NCBI GenBank assembly: GCA_041490445.1
Contig: JBGPTF010000015.1
Location: 47,707-111,706, forward strand
Reading direction: 5' to 3'
Length of the DNA: 64,000 nucleotides
Origin: JBGPTF01 sp041490445
GTDB lineage: Bacteria; Acidobacteriota; Terriglobia; Acidiferrales; UBA7541
Shown: piece by piece, positions 7,480-15,884 of the stretch
How the letters are laid out: each line of letters opens with the position of its first letter
How positions within the stretch are numbered: position 1 is the stretch's first letter
Program-made: the position numbers and the translations under genes
The notes under the pieces: model-generated
Database searches by the model: none
The model's input: the letters and a program-made list of their open reading frames with translations, nothing else
What the model was told of the DNA's origin: nothing

Positions 7480-8748
7480 GTGAAAGTCCTGCGGCGCGAA
7501 TTCTTGAAGACTGTGGCGGCGGCTGGCGCGTTTCTGCGGGACACACTCCGGCCACGCGCGAGCCGGGCAGGAGCATTCTCGATGAACGCAGCGCGGACGC
7601 AAGGCCGTTCCTACGACGTGGCGGTGATTGGCGCCGGCGTTATCGGCGCGTGGTCCGCCTACACGTTGCAGCGCAGCGGACGCAGCGTTCTTCTGCTCGA
7701 CGAGTACGGCCCCGCGAACGCGCGGGCGAGTTCGGGAGGCGAATCGCGAATCATCCGCATGGGGTACGGCCCCGACGAGTTGTACACGCGCTGGGCGATG
7801 CGTTCGCTGCCGCTCTGGCAGGAACTTTTCGGGCAGCGCGGCGACGCGCTCTTTCACCCCACGGGTGTTCTGTGGATCGCGAATGAGGGCGAAAAGTACG
7901 CGGCCGATACGCTGGCAACCCTGGGCAAACTCGGAGTCCGGCACGAAAAGCTTTCGCGCGCGGAACTCGAGAAGCGGTATCCGCAAATCGCGTTTGAAAA
8001 AGCCGCGTGGGGAATCCTTGAACCCGGCAGCGGCGTGCTGATGGCGCGGCGCGCCGTGCAAGCCGTCGTCACAGAATCGCAAAAGGCCGGCGTTGCCTAT
8101 CGCGGCGAGGCGGTCGAGACACCCGCGGGCCGGGGAAAGCTTGCGTCGGTCCGCACGCGCAGCGGTGAAGCGATCCACGCGGGGGAATTCGTCTTCGCGT
8201 GCGGCCCGTGGCTGCCCAAGGTGTTTCCGCAACTGCTCGGCGAGCGCATTTTTCCGACGCGCCAGGAAGTGTTTTTCTTCGGCGTGCCGCCGGGAGACGC
8301 GCGGTTTGCGCTTCCCGCCATGCCCACGTGGATCTGCCTGGCCGATGAGATGTACGGCATGCCGGACCTCGAAAATCGCGGACTGAAAATCGCCAACGAC
8401 CGCCACGGGGCCGCCATCGATCCCGACACGGCGACGCGCACCGCCAGCGCCGAAGCGACGCAGCTTGCGCGAAATTATCTGGAGCGGCGATTCCCTGCGA
8501 TGAAAGGCGCGCCGCTGCTCGAGACGCGCGTTTGCCAGTACGAGAACACATCGAACGGCGATTTTCTGATCGACCGTCACCCGGACTTCGAAAATGTCTG
8601 GCTGGTCGGCGGCGGGTCCGGGCACGGCTTCAAGCACGGCCCGGCGCTGGGCGAGTACGTCGAAGCGATGGTCAACGGCAAGGGGACGCCGGAGCCGCGG
8701 TTTTCACTGGCAACGAAAGCAACGATTCAGAAGCGCGCGGTGTTTTGA
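7480..8748 (+). CDS. FAD-dependent oxidoreductase, sarcosine oxidase/N-methyltryptophan oxidase-like
   Basis: 422 residues. After an N-terminal RREFLKTVAAAGAF stretch, which looks like a Tat-type signal but lacks a standard cleavage site, comes the Rossmann FAD motif VAVIGAGVIGAWSAYTL (about 48-64). Then follow the family features SSGGESRIIRMGY and, near the C-terminus, VCQYENTSNGDFLIDRHP. The cysteine there aligns with the one that holds FAD covalently in monomeric sarcosine oxidase. VWLVGGGSGHGFKHGP closes the FAD site. It probably oxidises an N-methyl or secondary amine; the substrate is not predictable. A start at the later ATG (MNAART, 7582) would remove the signal-like part. Confidence 0.85.
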   Translation: MKVLRREFLKTVAAAGAFLRDTLRPRASRAGAFSMNAARTQGRSYDVAVIGAGVIGAWSAYTLQRSGRSVLLLDEYGPANARASSGGESRIIRMGYGPDELYTRWAMRSLPLWQELFGQRGDALFHPTGVLWIANEGEKYAADTLATLGKLGVRHEKLSRAELEKRYPQIAFEKAAWGILEPGSGVLMARRAVQAVVTESQKAGVAYRGEAVETPAGRGKLASVRTRSGEAIHAGEFVFACGPWLPKVFPQLLGERIFPTRQEVFFFGVPPGDARFALPAMPTWICLADEMYGMPDLENRGLKIANDRHGAAIDPDTATRTASAEATQLARNYLERRFPAMKGAPLLETRVCQYENTSNGDFLIDRHPDFENVWLVGGGSGHGFKHGPALGEYVEAMVNGKGTPEPRFSLATKATIQKRAVF

Positions 8749-8837
8749 TGCGCGGATCAGAACAATGCAAGATGCCGGGCGTAAAGCCCGGCGCTACACA
8801 AACGCACAAGAAAAACTTTTTCTGCGGGCTGCGGGAG

Positions 8838-9014
8838 CTAGCGGCGGCGTTTGCGAGGCCTGGAAGGCCGGCGTGCGGTGCGTTTGCGTTTCGCCGTCGT
8901 CGCCTTCTTCACGGACCAGCCGCGCGGCAGAAAAATCTCGAACTCCGCGCCCAGCGCGGGATTCTGCAGGTGCAGGCTCTTGTCCTTTCTCCGCTTCTTC
9001 GATCGTGGGCTCAT
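8838..9014 (-). CDS. Small very basic hypothetical protein
   Basis: 58 residues from the ATG at 9014 (MSPRSKKRRKDK). Lysine/arginine-rich at both ends around a short ordered-looking core, LHLQNPALGAEFEIFLPRGWS. It follows the amino acid permease on the same strand after a short gap. The core suggests a real gene rather than chance, but I do not recognise the family. Confidence 0.4.
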   Translation of the reverse strand: MSPRSKKRRKDKSLHLQNPALGAEFEIFLPRGWSVKKATTAKRKRTARRPSRPRKRRR

Positions 9015-9039
9015 TCGATGATCAGCCTTGCTATCTGCG

Positions 9040-10479
9040 TCAACGGGACGCTTCCCGGGATTTCTGCTTCGCCCCTCGGTAATACAGCACAAGTCCCAGA
9101 AGAACTGCGGCCGCGGTTCCGCCGATCAGTTTCGCTTCGAACACAAACTTGTTCGCGGTTTCTCCCGGCGGAATCAGCGACAGCGCGATGCCTCCGGCCA
9201 CCACCAGGAATCCAAGTCCGCCGGCCACCCACACGCCGAGCTTGCCGCCGGGAATCAGAACCGCGTCGGAATTTTCCGACCGGTCGCGGCGGTAGGACAG
9301 CTTGATCGCAGCGGCGTACATGTAGAGGAATGGAACGAAGTACAGGATCACCGCCGCATCCACCAGAATTTGATACGCGCTGTTAGCCGTCTCGTTGATC
9401 TGCGTCACCAGAAGGATGGCCCCCGAAATCGTCGCCTGCACGAGGATGGAGACATACGGCGTCTTCCAGCGCGGATGAATTTTGCCAAACGCCGCGGGCA
9501 GGTAACGATCCACGCCGACGACGAACGGCACACGTGCAATTCCCGCGACGGTGGAGCCGACGCCGCCGGCGTTGCCGACGGAGACGAGCAGCGCCGCGAT
9601 CACGCCGAACAGCCCGATGCGCAGGAGCATCGAGCCGGACGTGATCGCCTGGAAAACTCCGCTCTTCGGATCCACCTGGGCATCCGGCAGCAGCGAGAGT
9701 ACGGCGATGGTGCCGACAATGTAGATCGCCGCGATCAGCACGCCCGAGCCCAGGATTGCCCGCGGCAAGGTTTTCCGCGGATTCTTGATTTCGCCACTCA
9801 TCGCCGAGACGAGCTCGAGGCCGGTGAACGCGAAGGCGATCTGCGGCCAGAAGTTCACCGTCCCCCAATTCCACTGGGGCAAGATGTTAGACCAGGTGAA
9901 ATGCGTCACCGAACCGGCCCTGTGCCACACCACCGCGGCGATGCCGACCAGCATCAGCAGCGGGATGTAGGTCCCAACGCCGCCGGCATTTTGCAGCCAC
10001 TTGCCGATGTTCAGCCCGATGATGTTCAGCCACACCGCCACGATCAGCAGGAGAAAGGAACCGACCACAAGAAACGTGCGGTCCTGGGCAAGCTGCGCGG
10101 ACTTTGCTCCGCCCACATAGGCGCTCATTGAAACGCTGGCGAGCAGCAAGCCGGGAAAATAGAAAACCGTGTAAATCCAGTATGTCCACCCGGCGACGAA
10201 TCCGTGGAATTCGCCGAACGCTTCTTTCGCCCAGACGTAGAGGCCGCCTTCCTCCGGGAACCGGGTCGAAAGCTCCACGATGACCAGCGCGGTAGGCACG
10301 AAGAACAACAACGCGGCCAGGATCCACAGGCTGACCGAGGATGGCCCATTGTGAGCGGCGGCCGCGATCCATCGCGGGCCGAGCACGGTCGCGATGTTGA
10401 AGAGCAGAACGTCCCAAAGGCCCATCTCGCGGCGAAGTTGCTGGCGAGGATCGGAAGCGGCTGGCGAGGGCGCGCTCAC
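9040..10479 (-). CDS. Amino acid permease, APC superfamily
   Basis: 479 residues with about 12 hydrophobic segments. The first contains the APC signature region LLFNIATVLGPRW, and FPEEGGLYVWAKEAFGEFHGFVAGWTYW is the conserved EGG-Y-W-K-FG block. ITFAFTGLELVSAMSGEIKNPRKTLPRAI-like sequence (FAFTGLELVSAMSGEIKNP, about 215-233) is the family's TM6-TM7 motif. It imports or exchanges an amino acid or polyamine at the inner membrane; specificity is unknown. Its ATG overlaps the end of the upstream ATPase gene by 4 bp, so they are cotranscribed, although APC permeases do not need an ATPase. Confidence 0.9.
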   Translation of the reverse strand: MSAPSPAASDPRQQLRREMGLWDVLLFNIATVLGPRWIAAAAHNGPSSVSLWILAALLFFVPTALVIVELSTRFPEEGGLYVWAKEAFGEFHGFVAGWTYWIYTVFYFPGLLLASVSMSAYVGGAKSAQLAQDRTFLVVGSFLLLIVAVWLNIIGLNIGKWLQNAGGVGTYIPLLMLVGIAAVVWHRAGSVTHFTWSNILPQWNWGTVNFWPQIAFAFTGLELVSAMSGEIKNPRKTLPRAILGSGVLIAAIYIVGTIAVLSLLPDAQVDPKSGVFQAITSGSMLLRIGLFGVIAALLVSVGNAGGVGSTVAGIARVPFVVGVDRYLPAAFGKIHPRWKTPYVSILVQATISGAILLVTQINETANSAYQILVDAAVILYFVPFLYMYAAAIKLSYRRDRSENSDAVLIPGGKLGVWVAGGLGFLVVAGGIALSLIPPGETANKFVFEAKLIGGTAAAVLLGLVLYYRGAKQKSREASR

Positions 10480-11240
10480 GCGGTCACGTCGAGAGCGGGA
10501 ATCAACCCGTCCTGCAAACGGAAATTGCGGAGGAAGCCGTCCGGTGCGGATTCAAATTCCGGCCAGGTGCCGAAAAACGCGACGCGGCCTTCGTGCAGGA
10601 AGATGACGCAGTCGGCGAGTTTTTCGGCCAGGTGCGTATCGTGCGTGACGACGATCGAGGTCTTGTGAAAACTTTTCTTGAGCCGCAGGATCAGGTCGCT
10701 CATGTGCCCGGCCATCAGCGGATCCACCATGGTCGTCGGCTCGTCATAGAGGATGGCTTCGGGGTCCTGCGCGAGCGCGCGCGCGATGGCGACGGCGCGC
10801 TTCGTGCCGGTGCTAAGCTCGGAGGGCAAGCGGTCCGCGAGGTCCGCAACTTCAAGCATGCCGAGCAGCTCAGCCACGCGGGCATCGATTTGTTCAGGGG
10901 AGAAATCGCCGCGCTCTTCGAGCGGAAAGGCGACATTCTCGGCGACGGTGAGCGAATCGAACAGCGCGCCGGACTGAAATACCATCGTGACACGGCGGCG
11001 GATTTCGGCGAGCTGCTCTTCATCCCAATCGGTGATGTCTTTCCCGGCAACGATCACGCGGCCCGCATCGACCTTCAAGAATCCAAGGATCAGCTTCAAC
11101 GCGACGGATTTCCCGACGCCGCTGCGCCCGAGAATGACGGTGGTCTCGCCTTTTTCGACGAAGAAGCTGACGTCGCGCAGCACGGGCAGGTCATCGAAGC
11201 CGATGGAGACGCCACGAAACTCGATGAAGTGCTCGCTCAC
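10476..11240 (-). CDS. ABC transporter ATP-binding protein, MlaF/Mce type
   Basis: 254 residues. Walker A GRSGVGKSV (about 38-46), Q-loop MVFQSGALFDSLTV (the SGALFDSL phrase is typical of MlaF/MkL ATPases of lipid importers), Walker B AILYDEPTTMVDP, and switch histidine VVTHD. The signature motif reads LSTGTKRAVAIARAL instead of LSGGM, an unusual change. It would energise phospholipid or sterol traffic at the membrane with an MlaE-type permease, but no such partner is nearby. It sits between mobA (4-bp overlap) and an APC permease. Confidence 0.88.
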   Translation of the reverse strand: MSEHFIEFRGVSIGFDDLPVLRDVSFFVEKGETTVILGRSGVGKSVALKLILGFLKVDAGRVIVAGKDITDWDEEQLAEIRRRVTMVFQSGALFDSLTVAENVAFPLEERGDFSPEQIDARVAELLGMLEVADLADRLPSELSTGTKRAVAIARALAQDPEAILYDEPTTMVDPLMAGHMSDLILRLKKSFHKTSIVVTHDTHLAEKLADCVIFLHEGRVAFFGTWPEFESAPDGFLRNFRLQDGLIPALDVTA

Positions 11241-11851
11241 GTCCCTGCCTTCCAGTTGGGCGCTGCCCGTGCGGCATCGTACTCCGCCGGAGCGTTGATA
11301 TTCTTGAATAGCCGGCCGTCGGAATCAAACGCTTTCCATTCGTCCGACGCGAGGTACAACACAGCGAGGCCGGCGAGCCCGTCGGTGACTTTGCGAACGC
11401 CGCGGCCGAGCGCCGCCGAGATTGTTTCGGCCGCCCGGCGATGATACATCGCGCAAAGCGGCTCCGCACCCGCCGCGCTGACGGGCAGCACTGCGTCGGA
11501 CGGGGAAGATAGCGCGCGTTCGATGAGGAACGCGAGCCATTCCGGCGTCAAGTAGGGAAGATCACAGCCGATGACGAGATTCCACGGATGCGGCGAAATC
11601 CGCAGGGCAGTGGCGATGCCGCCCAGCGGGCCTAGCCCTGGATTGTCGTCGGCGACGAAGCGCAGGCCCAGATTTTCGTAACGCGCCGGCGGAGCGATCA
11701 CCACGGGCGCGTCAACGAGCGGGTCGAGCAGCCGCGCCGCGCGGAGGAGCAGCGGCTCTCCATCCCATTCGAGCAGTGCTTTGTCGCGGCCCATGCGCGA
11801 GCTCTCGCCGCCCGCCAGGATGAATCCGCCGACATTCGTGAATCGCGCCAT
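11237..11851 (-). CDS. mobA: Molybdenum cofactor guanylyltransferase
   Basis: 204 residues. Starts MARFTNVGGFILAGGESSRMGRDK, the nucleotide-binding signature LAGG-x-S-RMG-x-DK of the MobA family. Then come GLGPLGGIATAL and the metal/nucleotide site VIGCDLPYL. It attaches GMP to molybdopterin for Mo-enzymes. The ATG at 11851 is chosen since upstream codons in frame add no homologous sequence. The stop overlaps the start of the following ABC ATPase gene by 4 bp. Confidence 0.9.
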   Translation of the reverse strand: MARFTNVGGFILAGGESSRMGRDKALLEWDGEPLLLRAARLLDPLVDAPVVIAPPARYENLGLRFVADDNPGLGPLGGIATALRISPHPWNLVIGCDLPYLTPEWLAFLIERALSSPSDAVLPVSAAGAEPLCAMYHRRAAETISAALGRGVRKVTDGLAGLAVLYLASDEWKAFDSDGRLFKNINAPAEYDAARAAPNWKAGT

Positions 11852-11855
11852 GCCG

Positions 11856-13238
11856 CTATTTTCCCGGCCTTTGGATTCCCAACTCGCGCAGCTTTTCCTG
11901 AAGGCTTTGCCGGTGGAGTCCAACCGCCGCGGCCGTTCGCGAAACATTCCAGTGATGTTCTTCGAGCTTCCGTTTCAAATAAGCGATTTCGAAGTGTCGT
12001 TTCGCTTGGCGAAAATCGCCCTCGGCAAGCAAATCGTTCTTGCCCGCGGGGTGTCCCGGTGAAGCTAACAGCTCGCCACTCCGAATGTCTTCCGGAAGCT
12101 CCGCCGGGCCAATGGCCTCTCTTGTGGCGAGGACGAGGCTGCGTTCGATCGCGTTTCTCAACTCGCGGACATTTCCCGGCCAGTCGTAGCAGGAGAGCAG
12201 TTCGAGCGCCGCCGGCTCGAGGCGCGCTTTTTTCTCGTGCCGCGCATTGAGCTGCGCGAGAAACGCGGAGGCAAGCAGCGGGATGTCTTCTTTGTGCGAG
12301 CGCAGCGGGGGCAGCTCGAGCGTGACCACGCGCAACCGGTAGAACAGGTCCTCCCGGAATTTCCCGGCGGCGATTTCCGCCGGCAGATCGCGATGCGTTG
12401 CGCTGATCACTCGCACATCCACTGCAATGGATTGCGCGGCGCCCAGCCTTTCAATCCTGCGATTCTCGAGCGCGCGAAGGACTTTTGCCTGCGTCACCGG
12501 ATTCATGTCACCGATCTCGTCGAGAAACAGTGTGCCGCCTGAGGCCAGCTCGAATTTCCCTTTTCTCTGCTGTGCCGCGCCGGTGAACGCGCCCTTCTCG
12601 TAGCCGAAAAGCTCGGACTCGATCAGGTTTTCCGGCAGCGCCGCGCAGTTGACGGCGACAAAGGGGCGCCCCGCGCGCGGCGAGCGGTCGTGAATCTCCT
12701 GCGCCAGCAAATCCTTTCCAGTGCCGCTCTCGCCGAGAATCAGGACGGTGGCGTCGGTGGGCGCAACCCGCTCCGTCAATTCGAACACGCGGCGCATCGC
12801 CGCGCTCGTCCCGAGCAGCCGTCCAAACTGGCCGTCGGCGACAAGTTCGCGCCGCAGCCGGGCGTTTTCCTGGCTGAGATCGACCAGCTTGATCAGATTT
12901 GCCACGCGGCGCCGCAACTCTTCGATGTCAAATCCCTTGACGATGTAGTCCGCCGCGCCAAGTTGCAACGCCTCGACGGCCGTCTTCGCCGTGTCGAGCG
13001 CCGAAACCACCAGGACGGGCTGCTCGTGCCCGTTCTCGCGCATCCAGCGCAGAAGCGAGAGCCCGGCTTCCTCCGGCATCACCAGGTCGAGGAGCACCAC
13101 ATCTGGCCGCTCTCGCGGAAGCGCCGCGCGCGCCTCAGCGGCATTCGCGGCTTCGGCAATGCGATATTTATGTTCGAGCGCACGGCGGAGACCGTAGCGC
13201 GCCGTCGGTTCGTCATCCACGATCAATAAGGTGCGCAT
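11856..13238 (-). CDS. NtrC-family sigma-54-dependent response regulator
   Basis: 460 residues. The receiver domain runs from MRTLLIVDDEP to about 120, with phosphoacceptor D51 in VVLLDLVMP. The AAA+ domain has Walker A GESGTGKD, the sigma-54 contact loop GAFTGA (in FGYEKGAFTGAAQ), Walker B GGTLFLDEIGD and arginine-finger region FREDLFYRLRV. A Fis-type helix-turn-helix ends the protein (HWNVSRTAAAVGLHRQSLQEKL). It activates sigma-54 promoters when phosphorylated by the kinase gene just upstream (14 nt away). The frame extends upstream beyond 13238, but the start there is fixed by the receiver domain. Confidence 0.94.
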   Translation of the reverse strand: MRTLLIVDDEPTARYGLRRALEHKYRIAEAANAAEARAALPRERPDVVLLDLVMPEEAGLSLLRWMRENGHEQPVLVVSALDTAKTAVEALQLGAADYIVKGFDIEELRRRVANLIKLVDLSQENARLRRELVADGQFGRLLGTSAAMRRVFELTERVAPTDATVLILGESGTGKDLLAQEIHDRSPRAGRPFVAVNCAALPENLIESELFGYEKGAFTGAAQQRKGKFELASGGTLFLDEIGDMNPVTQAKVLRALENRRIERLGAAQSIAVDVRVISATHRDLPAEIAAGKFREDLFYRLRVVTLELPPLRSHKEDIPLLASAFLAQLNARHEKKARLEPAALELLSCYDWPGNVRELRNAIERSLVLATREAIGPAELPEDIRSGELLASPGHPAGKNDLLAEGDFRQAKRHFEIAYLKRKLEEHHWNVSRTAAAVGLHRQSLQEKLRELGIQRPGK

Positions 13239-13252
13239 CTTCCAGCATCTCC

Positions 13253-15229
13253 TCAAGTGGCCAGTGGAAATGTCACGGTAAATCGAGTGCCGCGTCCGCC
13301 GGTGACGGGACTTTCCCAGGCGATGGTTGCGCCCATTTCGGCCAGGTGTTTTTCGACGATGGCGAGGCCAAGGCCCGTGCCGCTGGGCTTCGTCGTGAAA
13401 AACGGCTGAAACACCTTTCCGCCAAGTTCGCCGGGAATACCCGGACCGTCGTCCGAAATTTCGAGGATGGCATGCCCGTCGCGCTGCGAGAGAGCCACGT
13501 GGACACGCCCGCCGACGGCGGGCACCGCCTCGATTGCGTTCACGACGAGATTCGAGATCACATCGTTCAGGGCTTCTTCGGAGCCGAGAACGAACGTCTC
13601 TTTTTCCGGGAGCGCAAGCGTGACGGCAACCCGGCGCCTTGGCGCATCGCGGCTGAGAAGGGTCACCACCTGGTCCACCAGCGAAGCCAGGTCTACACGC
13701 TTCTGCTGTTCGGGGGGCGTCCGCGCCGAAGACTTTGCGAAGCGGAGCAGTTGTCCAAGTTTCGCGGAGAGGCGATCGATCTCGCCCACCACGAGCGCAC
13801 AATCGTGGCGCACGGTTTCCGAGAGGTCCGGCTTTTCCAGCAGCACCTGCAGCACGGTTTTCATCGAGCTGAGAGGGTTTCGCAGGTTGTGCGAGATGCT
13901 GGCAGCCATCTGGCCGACCAGGGCGAGCCGCTCGCGTTCGGCTAGTTCGCGCTCGAGAGAAAGTTTCTCTTCGATCAGGCGGCAGAGATCGATCGCAGCC
14001 GGCAACTGTTCCGCAAGAAACTCGAGCGCGGCGCGGGCGTCCCCGGAAATGAAAGCGCCGTGCGCTACAGCATCAAGAGTTCCGATTTCTTCCCCGCCCT
14101 TCCGAAGCAGAAGCCGGACTTTCGGGCCGGCAGTGACTGAAGCTTGTGATGCGTGAACCGATGGTGGCGCCGTCAGGGTGATGGTGGCAGACGCGAGGCC
14201 GAATTCATCGCAGATGCGCCGCTCGGCAAAGGCAAGGAGGCTTTCCACGTCGCCACGGCGCGCTTCCATTTGAAGTTCGCCGGAAAGCCGCTGCACCCGC
14301 TCCATCTGCAAATGCACCGTGCGCTGGAGCGCCCGCCCGATGCTCCTTTGCAGCGGCTCGAACGCGAAAACGAGGACGAACAGCAGAATGCTTGCGGTTG
14401 CTTCTGGCGGAAGCACCGGTTCGAGCCATCCACTCACGCGCCGGACAAGTGCGAGGTAAAGGAGTGAGAGAAACGCAGCGGAGAGCGCATACACCAGGTT
14501 TCGCTGGCCGCCGAACTCGAGGAAATTGTGCCGCAAGGCGAAGTAAATCAGGAGCGCACCGGGGAAAATCCCAGCCACAACGATGGCTACGACCGTGCCC
14601 TCGCCCTGCATGGGGGCCAGCGTGGCGAACCCTTGCCACAGGGCGAGAGGAACCAAGACCAGGACGGAAGCTAAGCCGAGCAACCGAAAAAAACGGCGAG
14701 TTGTTGGATCCGCAGAGGTTCTGGTGATGTTGTAATCACTCGCCGCGCAGACGAGAACCGCCAAGATCAGGACGGAGAGATCGTCGGGACGAAACCAATG
14801 GAGCAGCGATTTGAGGCTCAGCGAGGGAAGCCCGTGGAACAGAAGGATGGGTACGAGGAGATAGGTTAGGGGGAAGGCATAAAACAGATACACGATAACC
14901 CAGCACCATCGGGGAAGTGCGGAGGGGCGAAGCAGGCTCAGGAATCGCAGATGCACGTGGACCAGCAACGCGGGCAGAAACAGCATGCCGAGCGTGATCA
15001 GACTCGTGTAGAGGAGCCGGGTCGCCTCAGGCGGCGAGGCATACTGAATGCGCGCGTTCATTTCGAGCAAGCCGCCCGAGTAGATGAGAAACAACGAGAG
15101 CGCGAGGAAGAAAAGTATCCGCTCAAAGAATCGGGGCCGGCGATGGCCCAGGATCAGGGCGAGCAAGAAGAGATAGGTGAGTGTCCCCATCGTCAGGCTA
15201 ATCAGTCGGACGTAGAAGAGGAGGTTCAC
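13253..15229 (-). CDS. Membrane sensor histidine kinase partnered with the NtrC-type regulator
   Basis: 658 residues. About eight or nine hydrophobic segments fill residues 5-295, a multi-helix membrane sensor. A GAF-like region follows (about 325-420). HisKA has the phosphoacceptor H447 in SISHNLRNPLSS. The ATPase domain has the N-box (NDVISNLVVNAIEAVP, 555-570), DDGPGIP (593-599) and GTGLGLAIVEKHLAEMG (617-633). The start is a GTG at 15229. The N-terminal design resembles PrsK-type kinases paired with PrsR-type regulators for exopolysaccharide or envelope control; that link is only a resemblance. Confidence 0.9.
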   Translation of the reverse strand: MNLLFYVRLISLTMGTLTYLFLLALILGHRRPRFFERILFFLALSLFLIYSGGLLEMNARIQYASPPEATRLLYTSLITLGMLFLPALLVHVHLRFLSLLRPSALPRWCWVIVYLFYAFPLTYLLVPILLFHGLPSLSLKSLLHWFRPDDLSVLILAVLVCAASDYNITRTSADPTTRRFFRLLGLASVLVLVPLALWQGFATLAPMQGEGTVVAIVVAGIFPGALLIYFALRHNFLEFGGQRNLVYALSAAFLSLLYLALVRRVSGWLEPVLPPEATASILLFVLVFAFEPLQRSIGRALQRTVHLQMERVQRLSGELQMEARRGDVESLLAFAERRICDEFGLASATITLTAPPSVHASQASVTAGPKVRLLLRKGGEEIGTLDAVAHGAFISGDARAALEFLAEQLPAAIDLCRLIEEKLSLERELAERERLALVGQMAASISHNLRNPLSSMKTVLQVLLEKPDLSETVRHDCALVVGEIDRLSAKLGQLLRFAKSSARTPPEQQKRVDLASLVDQVVTLLSRDAPRRRVAVTLALPEKETFVLGSEEALNDVISNLVVNAIEAVPAVGGRVHVALSQRDGHAILEISDDGPGIPGELGGKVFQPFFTTKPSGTGLGLAIVEKHLAEMGATIAWESPVTGGRGTRFTVTFPLAT

Positions 15230-15287
15230 TCGCCCGCTACCGGTGGCGCGATTCTAGCGCCAACGGGAGGAGCAACTCAATCACCAA

Positions 15288-15307
15288 GTGTCGGAAAATT
15301 CCGACAC
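15288..15307. promoter_or_regulatory. Perfect 9-bp inverted repeat, candidate operator
   Basis: GTGTCGGAA-AA-TTCCGACAC is a perfect dyad in the divergent region between the kinase gene and groES. It lacks a T-run, so it is more likely a protein-binding site than a terminator. Candidates are the NtrC-type regulator (autoregulation) or another dimeric repressor. Confidence 0.6.
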
Positions 15308-15384
15308 GACTCAAGTAATTGTTTTTACGAGAGTTAGAGTAAGATTCGAGACAAGCGACACAAATGCCAGTGTCGTGGAAGTCC

Positions 15385-15413
15385 TTGACAGGTGGAGGGT
15401 TTCCGCATATATT
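15385..15413 (+). promoter_or_regulatory. Sigma-70 type promoter of groESL
   Basis: TTGACA (15385-15390), 17 nt, TATATT (15408-15413). This is a near-consensus vegetative promoter whose -10 box overlaps the CIRCE operator. Confidence 0.85.
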
Positions 15414-15438
15414 AGCACTCGCCTGAGAGGAGTGCTAA
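15412..15438. promoter_or_regulatory. CIRCE operator (HrcA binding site)
   Basis: TTAGCACTC-N9-GAGTGCTAA is a perfect match to the CIRCE consensus. It covers the end of the -10 box and the transcript start, so HrcA bound here would block groESL transcription until heat shock. hrcA itself is not in the window. Confidence 0.97.
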
Positions 15439-15498
15439 GCCGCATCCGGTGCTCCGTGAGCAGGAATCCTGAAGTTCTTCATCGGAGGGTAAGAGACG

Positions 15499-15819
15499 AT
15501 GGCTGTCAATGTGACCCCGCTGCACGACCGCGTTCTGGTCAGGCGGATTGAAGAAAAGGAATCCGTGAAGGGCGGAATCATCATCCCCGACACGGCCAAG
15601 GAAAAACCGCAGGAAGGCGAAGTGATCGCCGTCGGCGCCGGACGAGTTGAGAAGGGCCAGCGCGTCCCCATGGATGTGAAGGCGGGCGACCGCGTGCTTT
15701 TCGGCAAATACAGCGGCTCCGAAATCAAAGTCGATGATGAGGAATTGCTGATCCTCAAGGAAGACGAGATCCTGGCGAAACTGAGCGGCGCCGCGAAGGC
15801 GGCGGGCTCCCGAAAGTAG
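15499..15819 (+). CDS. groES: Co-chaperonin GroES
   Basis: 106 residues. Contains PLHDRVLVRRIEEKE, the mobile loop KGGIIIPDTAKEKPQEGEV (about 24-42) that contacts GroEL, and the roof/dome segment GDRVLFGKYSG. It caps the GroEL ring during folding. First gene of the groESL operon under a CIRCE-controlled promoter. The start is preceded by GGAGG-like sequence (CGGAGGGTAAG). A short Ala/Gly/Ser tail after residue 96 is longer than usual. Confidence 0.97.
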   Translation: MAVNVTPLHDRVLVRRIEEKESVKGGIIIPDTAKEKPQEGEVIAVGAGRVEKGQRVPMDVKAGDRVLFGKYSGSEIKVDDEELLILKEDEILAKLSGAAKAAGSRK

Positions 15820-15884
15820 CTCCCAACCCCGGCACAACCTGACCGGGCGGAATCATCAGACAATTTCGAGGAGGAAAGAGACCC

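Noticed and set aside
9028..10131. Long plus-strand frame opposite the permease
   Set aside because: The minus-strand frame encodes a clear APC permease with membrane helices. The plus-strand frame is a composition artefact, rich in Arg/His/Gln.
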